A stretch of 6,143 nucleotides of DNA, taken from NCBI GenBank assembly GCA_009695395.1, contig SIBB01000230.1, forward strand, positions 1 to 6,143, given 5' to 3'. Source of the DNA: Pedosphaera sp. (GTDB lineage Bacteria; Verrucomicrobiota; Verrucomicrobiia; Limisphaerales; SXTU01). Positions 5,571 through 6,143 of the stretch are shown piece after piece (position 1 is the first letter of the stretch; every line of letters starts with the position of its first letter). The notes beneath the pieces were generated by a model. The model was not told the origin of the DNA and did no database searches. It was given only the letters and a program-made list of their open reading frames with translations. A program made the translations under genes and the position numbers.

Positions 5571-6143
5571 GTGAACGACCGCCTCCTAAAAGCTCTTCCC
5601 CAACTCCGTCGCGCCCTCGCCGCTGAGGAACTCCGCGTGGACGACGCCACTCGTGTCGCGCACGCCGGCGACAAGTGGTTCGCCTCGCACCTGCCTGACA
5701 TCGTCGCCCTGCCGAAGACGGCCGAGGCGGTCGCCGCCGTGCTGCGCATCGCCCACGAGCACCGCGTCCCCGTGACGCCGCGCGGCGCGGGCTACGGCTA
5801 TGTCGGCGGCTGCGTGCCGCTGCGCGGCGGCATCGCTCTCTCCGTCGCGCGGATGAATCGCATTCAGGAAATCAACCCGCGTGACTTCGTCGCTGTGGTC
5901 CAGCCCGGCGTCATCACTGCCAAGCTCCAGGCCGCCGTCGAGAAGCGTGGGCTCTACTACCCGCCCGACCCCGCCAGCCGCGCCGACTGCTCGCTCGGCG
6001 GCAACATCGCCACCAATGCCGGTGGCCCCCGCTGCTTGAAATACGGCGTCACCCGCGACTACGTCCTCGGCCTGCAAGTCGCGCTGGCCGACGGCCGCCT
6101 CGTGCGGCTCGGCAGCCGTTGCCACAAGAACAAGACCGGCTTT
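5571..6143 (+). CDS. glcD: FAD-linked oxidase, GlcD-type (N-terminal 191 residues, cut by window edge)
   Basis: The frame reads open from GTG 5571 through the right edge, 191 codons without a stop. It belongs to the FAD-binding PCMH (vanillyl-alcohol oxidase-like) family that oxidises 2-hydroxy acids such as glycolate or lactate. Visible elements are LPDIVALPKTAEAVAAVLRIA (41-61), the FAD pyrophosphate-binding loop PRGAGYGYVGG (70-80), VAVVQPGVI (107-115), YYPPDPAS (129-136), SLGGNIATNAGGPRCLKYGVT (141-161) and a VLGLQVALADG strand (165-175). The combination of LGGNIATNAGGPRCLKYG and YPPDP points to GlcD more than to D-lactate dehydrogenase Dld. The usual GAGTG of the loop is GAGYG here. The C-terminal domain, and any fused Fe-S domain, is outside the window. 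The GTG start follows a C-rich stretch and has no Shine-Dalgarno sequence; no better in-frame start lies between it and the repeat. The exact substrate is undetermined. Confidence 0.9.
   Translation, partial: MNDRLLKALPQLRRALAAEELRVDDATRVAHAGDKWFASHLPDIVALPKTAEAVAAVLRIAHEHRVPVTPRGAGYGYVGGCVPLRGGIALSVARMNRIQEINPRDFVAVVQPGVITAKLQAAVEKRGLYYPPDPASRADCSLGGNIATNAGGPRCLKYGVTRDYVLGLQVALADGRLVRLGSRCHKNKTGF

Noticed and set aside
1..6143. Mobile element, CRISPR array, toxin-antitoxin pair or defence system
   Set aside because: No transposase or integrase, regular spacer-repeat pattern or antitoxin partner was found. The PIN protein is membrane-anchored with a TRAM domain, unlike VapC toxins, and the adjacent DUF2007 protein does not look like a VapB antitoxin.

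Overview
The window is GC-rich chromosomal DNA, densely packed with housekeeping-type genes. It suggests a Gram-negative bacterium: it carries an Mla/MCE lipid-transport operon. The combination of a PerR-like Fur gene directly ahead of sufB, an mlaE-mlaF-mlaD set with a long MlaD, a membrane PIN-TRAM protein followed by a DUF2007 protein, a GlcD-type oxidase and start codons mostly lacking Shine-Dalgarno sequences fits the Verrucomicrobia/PVC group. That placement is an inference from gene content; no rRNA or other marker is present.

Layout. Positions 1-1253 are transcribed leftward: a Fur/PerR-family regulator (807-1253), then the first 250 codons of sufB (751 down to the window edge). They are separated by a 55-nt spacer holding a degenerate 10-11 nt tandem repeat. 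From 1254 to 1436 lies a divergent intergenic region. Its main feature is a perfect 10-1-10 palindrome (1289-1309) matching the 7-1-7 inverted-repeat architecture of PerR/Fur boxes, about 40 bases ahead of the regulator's start.

From 1437 onward everything reads rightward. mlaE (1437-2216), mlaF (2213-2959) and mlaD (2961-4166) are tightly coupled and encode the inner-membrane part of an MCE phospholipid transporter. After 57 nt comes a membrane-anchored PIN-TRAM protein (4224-5252), then a DUF2007 small protein (5257-5496). A 15-bp perfect inverted repeat plus a third partial copy (5489-5564) fills the next gap. A GTG-started FAD-linked oxidase of the GlcD type (5571 to the right edge) is cut off by the window end.

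How the genes work together: the leftward pair looks like an iron- or peroxide-responsive regulator controlling itself and Fe-S cluster assembly (Suf) from one operator. The rightward operon supports outer-membrane lipid homeostasis. I see no mobile element, CRISPR array, tRNA/rRNA gene or clearly novel defence or biosynthetic system. The points most worth checking are the PerR-type operator, a Cys in place of the usual metal-binding Asp in the regulator, and the two intergenic repeats.
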